NCBI RefSeq assembly: GCF_000196455.1
Contig: NC_014614.1
Location: 451,501 to 515,500 of the forward strand
Length of the DNA stretch: 64,000 nt
Source of the DNA: Acetoanaerobium sticklandii
GTDB taxonomy: Bacteria; Bacillota; Clostridia; Peptostreptococcales; Filifactoraceae
Reading direction: 5' to 3'
The first letter of the stretch is position 1. The number at the start of each line of letters is the position of its first letter. The position numbers and the translations under genes are program-made. Shown here in pieces: positions 62,029 through 64,000 of the stretch. A model generated the notes under the pieces. It did no database searches and had not been told where the DNA came from. It saw only the letters and a list, made by a program, of their open reading frames with translations.

Positions 62029-62086
62029 AAGTTATGATTGTCCCGTTGCCATCCAAAACTTGGTTTTTAAGTTTAATGGATGGAGG
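62029..62086 (+). promoter_or_regulatory. Second aptamer 3' half and SD-masking hairpin, leader A
   Basis: GTTATGATTGTCCCGTTGCCAT at 62031-62052, given here by its ends, repeats the aptamer 3' half at 61974-61995 with 18 of 22 identities. Its tail CCATCC (62049-62054) pairs with GGATGG (62078-62083), which runs into the GGAGG ribosome binding site. So a second 3' half lies beyond the terminator and can either pair with the aptamer 5' half or mask the SD. Confidence 0.7.
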
Positions 62087-62094
62087 TGTCAAAA

Positions 62095-63366
62095 ATGAGA
62101 AAAAACAGAAGATTCTTAGCAATTATCATGGTATTAGCATTTTTAGGCTGGTCATTTAACGCTCAACGAGTATTCGCAGATAGTGAAATACCCCCTGAAA
62201 TTCAGCAAGAAGAACAAGAAGTAGTTGATGAGGAACAAAACGAAGAACAACCGGAGAATAATTTAGAGCCTGAGAATGAAGAAGAAGTAATAGAAGAAGA
62301 ACCTTTTGAAGAAGAGGAAGTAATAGAAGAAGTAATCGAGGAAGAAATAGTGGAGGAAATAATTGAGGAAGAACCTATTGAAGAAATAGTAGAAGAAGTT
62401 ATTGATGAAGAGATTGAAGAAATTATTGAAAATGAAGAAGTACCAATGTCTTTAATGAAAGCTCCAGAAATCCTTGATGTAGATGTTCAGTATTCAGGAC
62501 CAGCAGCTCAGCAACCAATAGATGAAGCTAATTTTAAGCTTGAAGAAACTGGATATGAAACTGAAAAAGTTGATGATTCTCCAAGAGGTAGTGGAACTAT
62601 TTCATTAGATAATGAAGAATTTATTAAGTGGTTTGTAAGTGAAGATGCGAAGTATCTATCTTGGGAAACAAGCTCATCAAATGTAACAGTATATAAAGTA
62701 TATGTAAAAGGTGGACAAGGAGAAGACGGAACTAAAGGTTATCTATATGTTTATGATCCTACAATCAGTTCTGATAGTGGATTGCATCCAGCAGTAAATA
62801 AGAATGATAGTATCGCTGCTATTAGCCATTTCTCTTTCTTATTTGGATTAGTGATACCAGAAGATCCTGAGGACCCAGAAGACCCTGAGGATCCAGAAGA
62901 CCCTGAGGATCCAGAAGACCCTGAGGATCCAGAAGATCCAGAAGACCCTGAAGACCCTGAAGACCCTGAAGATCCAGAAGACCCAGAAGATCCTGAGGAC
63001 CCAGAAGAACCAGAAAACCCTGAAAACCCTGAAGAACCTGAAGAACCTGAAGAACCAACAGTTCCTGAAGATGATGACGATGATGATGATGTAGTAGTAA
63101 TTGAAGAAGAGGAGACTCCTTTAGCATTACCAGGAGAACCTGATGTATTTGTAGCAACTGTAACTTCTATAAATACTCCTGAAGAAATAGTAGAAGAAGA
63201 AGTTCCTCTTGGAGTACCTCAAGTCGAAGAACCTGAAGAAGAAATAATAGAAGAAGAAGTACCACTAGCAGCACCAGAACTTCCTAAAACAGGTGGATTT
63301 GCACCAGAACTTCTATATGCTTTAGGCTTAAGCTTAATTAGTGTAGGATTTAAGTTTAGAAAATAA
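62095..63366 (+). CDS. LPXTG-type cell-wall-anchored, highly acidic repeat protein
   Basis: The start at the ATG at 62095 is preceded by GGAGG with eight-base spacing; an in-frame ATG at 62080 lies inside that site. The 423-residue protein has a signal peptide ending VFA-D (about residue 29), an extremely Glu-rich region (about 30-115), a small unrecognised domain (about 120-250), a P-E-D triplet repeat tract (about 255-322), an acidic poly-Asp run, and a sortase signal: LPKTG at 396-400, a hydrophobic helix and a basic FKFRK tail. It is probably a surface adhesin or spacer protein. A GEMM-I c-di-GMP leader controls it. Confidence 0.9.
   Translation: MRKNRRFLAIIMVLAFLGWSFNAQRVFADSEIPPEIQQEEQEVVDEEQNEEQPENNLEPENEEEVIEEEPFEEEEVIEEVIEEEIVEEIIEEEPIEEIVEEVIDEEIEEIIENEEVPMSLMKAPEILDVDVQYSGPAAQQPIDEANFKLEETGYETEKVDDSPRGSGTISLDNEEFIKWFVSEDAKYLSWETSSSNVTVYKVYVKGGQGEDGTKGYLYVYDPTISSDSGLHPAVNKNDSIAAISHFSFLFGLVIPEDPEDPEDPEDPEDPEDPEDPEDPEDPEDPEDPEDPEDPEDPEDPEDPEEPENPENPEEPEEPEEPTVPEDDDDDDDVVVIEEEETPLALPGEPDVFVATVTSINTPEEIVEEEVPLGVPQVEEPEEEIIEEEVPLAAPELPKTGGFAPELLYALGLSLISVGFKFRK
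62857..63059 (+). repeat. Tandem repeat encoding Pro-Glu-Asp triplets
   Basis: About 22 copies of a nine-base unit encode P-E-D (later P-E-E/P-E-N). Synonymous variation alternates in an 18-base superunit, GATCCAGAAGACCCTGAG, showing expansion in dimers. Copy number is likely to vary between strains. Confidence 0.92.
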
Positions 63367-63428
63367 ATTTTAAAACTATCAAATCTTATTTAACACAAAT
63401 ATAATTATAAATTAAATTTTAATCGTTA

Positions 63429-63459
63429 AACTGCTCAGCTTTTAGAGCAGTTTTTTTTT
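63429..63459 (+). terminator. Terminator of the LPKTG protein gene
   Basis: AACTGCTC-AGCTTTTA-GAGCAGTT followed by nine T. Confidence 0.92.
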
Positions 63460-63576
63460 CATGTTTACAAAATATAGAAAAAAATTATTTACTTTTGAAT
63501 TTTTTTAATATAGAATTGTTTTAGTGATTAATAACTAGTTAATACTACATAACAAAATAGTTATTTAATCCTACTT

Positions 63577-63663
63577 AATGAAAAAGGCAAACTATGGGAA
63601 ACTGTAGGACGCAAAGCAAGGAGTCTAAAGCTTAGTTTTAAGCAATGATAGTCCAGCCGCCAT
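63577..63663 (+). promoter_or_regulatory. c-di-GMP-I (GEMM-I) riboswitch aptamer B
   Basis: Same landmarks as aptamer A: AAAAAGGCAAAC, CTATGG-GAAA-CTGTAG, GACGCAAAGC, GAGTCTAAAGCTTA, and AGCAATGATAGTCCAGCCGCC. P3 pairs GCTTA/TAAGC. The 3' strand overlaps the terminator at 63657. It precedes a second secreted-protein gene. Confidence 0.92.
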
Positions 63664-63683
63664 ATTTTTATGGCGGTTTTTTT
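63657..63683 (+). terminator. Terminator of GEMM-I leader B
   Basis: CCGCCATA-TTTT-TATGGCGG followed by seven T. The 5' arm is shared with aptamer B. Confidence 0.9.
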
Positions 63684-63689
63684 ATTGGC

Positions 63690-63757
63690 TTAGACAAAGC
63701 AATGATAGTCCAGCTACCATCTAACAAGCTTATTTAATTTAGTTTAAAGATGGAGGG
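63690..63757 (+). promoter_or_regulatory. Second aptamer 3' half and SD-masking hairpin, leader B
   Basis: AGCAATGATAGTCCAGC(TA)CCAT at 63698-63720 repeats the aptamer 3' half at 63641-63663 with 21 of 23 identities. Its tail CCATCT (63717-63722) pairs with AGATGG (63748-63753), next to the GGAGGG ribosome site. The last pair is U-A where leader A has C-G, a compensatory change. Confidence 0.72.
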
Positions 63758-63762
63758 AATGT

Positions 63763-64000
63763 ATGAGAAAGGTGAAAAAAAACAGATTATTAGCACTGTT
63801 ATTAATGGGATCGTTGCTATTTTCTAATTATGGGATAATGGCATACGCAGATGAAATTCCTACGGCACAGTCAGATAGCGGTGTGACACAAGATGGAGGG
63901 ACACAAGCACCATCACAAGATGAAGGAACACAAACGCCATCACAAGATGAAGGAACACAAACGCCATCGCATGATGAAGGAACACAAACACCATCGCAAG
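63763..64000 (+). CDS. Secreted repeat protein, 3'-truncated by the window edge
   Basis: The ATG at 63763 follows GGAGGG, and the frame stays open to the end of the window. The visible 79 residues start with a signal peptide (MRKVKKNRLLALLLMG... ending MAYA-D near residue 29) resembling that of the preceding LPKTG protein. After the peptide come tandem nine-residue repeats of the form DEGTQTPSQ (27-base units with few synonymous changes). It is probably another wall-associated surface protein; whether it ends in an LPxTG signal cannot be seen. It is controlled by the second GEMM-I leader. Confidence 0.85.
   Translation, partial: MRKVKKNRLLALLLMGSLLFSNYGIMAYADEIPTAQSDSGVTQDGGTQAPSQDEGTQTPSQDEGTQTPSHDEGTQTPSQ

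Noticed and set aside
61907..62052. Two complete tandem c-di-GMP aptamers
   Set aside because: Only the 3' half is repeated; there is no second GGCAAAC/GAAA/GACGCAAAGC 5' half, so it is one 5' half with two 3' halves.
62857..63059. Possible CRISPR-like direct repeats
   Set aside because: Units are nine bases in frame, contiguous without spacers, and encode a protein repeat.
62822..63157. Collagen-like Leu-Gly-Pro-Gln repeat open frame on the minus strand
   Set aside because: It is the reverse reading of the Pro-Glu-Asp repeat tract of the LPKTG protein gene.
1..64000. Prophage, insertion sequence or integron
   Set aside because: No transposase, integrase, terminal inverted repeats with target duplications, or phage structural genes were seen.

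Overview
The window reads as the chromosome of a low-G+C, anaerobic, amino-acid-fermenting member of the Clostridia, perhaps close to Acetoanaerobium or the Peptostreptococcaceae. This rests on AT-rich coding, strong AGGAGG ribosome binding sites, T-box leaders, a tandem glycine riboswitch on a split gcvPA/gcvPB glycine cleavage operon, several peptidases and amino-acid or peptide transporters, and a dense cyclic-di-GMP and chemotaxis gene set. The species call is inference. I see no rRNA, tRNA, CRISPR array, prophage or transposase.

Layout. 1-3.5 kb: the end of a class II aldolase gene, then a very AT-rich accessory pair (a 700-residue TPR/membrane protein of unknown function and a PP2C-type phosphatase). 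3.5-12.3 kb: an XRE-cupin regulator divergent from a POT peptide transporter and an M24 proline peptidase; a DUF975 membrane protein; a T-box-controlled threonine dehydratase; an APC permease; a secreted phosphodiester glycosidase. 12.5-24.3 kb: sensory and envelope genes. These are a B12-binding protein with the CarH-type W-x9-EH photosensor motif next to a GGDEF protein, a C39-like peptidase, a WbpM/FlaA1-type dehydratase, a stalk-domain surface protein, a DUF4230 protein, a Cache-HAMP-HD-GYP protein and an SBP-GGDEF-HD-GYP protein. 24.5-29.6 kb: two paralogous chemoreceptors and a CsbD-like protein. 29.7-34.7 kb: rfbA, then an FMN riboswitch and ribD-ribE-ribBA-ribH. 34.7-41.3 kb: a Leu T-box and leuACDB, then a strongly diverged SHMT-like gene. 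41.5-47.7 kb: a MASE3-SpoIIE phosphatase, a MarR/HlyD/two-permease export operon without an ATPase gene, and a small orphan. 47.8-52.6 kb: glycine riboswitch and gcvT-gcvH-gcvPA-gcvPB. 52.6-61 kb: an aminotransferase, an EF-G-like GTPase with a structured leader, an M28 peptidase, a lipoprotein, lysA and rfbB. 61-64 kb: a small sigma factor and two surface-protein genes, each behind a c-di-GMP-I (GEMM-I) riboswitch.

How it fits together. The metabolic genes form a peptide and amino-acid economy: peptide uptake, proline peptidase, threonine dehydratase, glycine cleavage, aminotransferase, and Leu and riboflavin synthesis. They are governed by RNA sensors for tRNA-Ile or a similar tRNA, tRNA-Leu, FMN and glycine. 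A second theme is c-di-GMP: one GGDEF protein, one HD-GYP protein and one GGDEF-HD-GYP protein would set the nucleotide level, and the two GEMM-I leaders at 61.9 and 63.6 kb would read it out to cell-wall proteins.

The most unusual thing I see is the architecture of those two leaders. Each has one aptamer 5' half followed by two copies of the aptamer 3' half. The first copy overlaps the 5' arm of an intrinsic terminator. The second lies beyond the terminator, and its tail pairs with the Shine-Dalgarno region of the gene. The SD-masking helix is kept in both leaders with a compensatory base-pair change. This suggests a two-checkpoint switch (transcription, then translation) in which two 3' halves compete for one 5' half.
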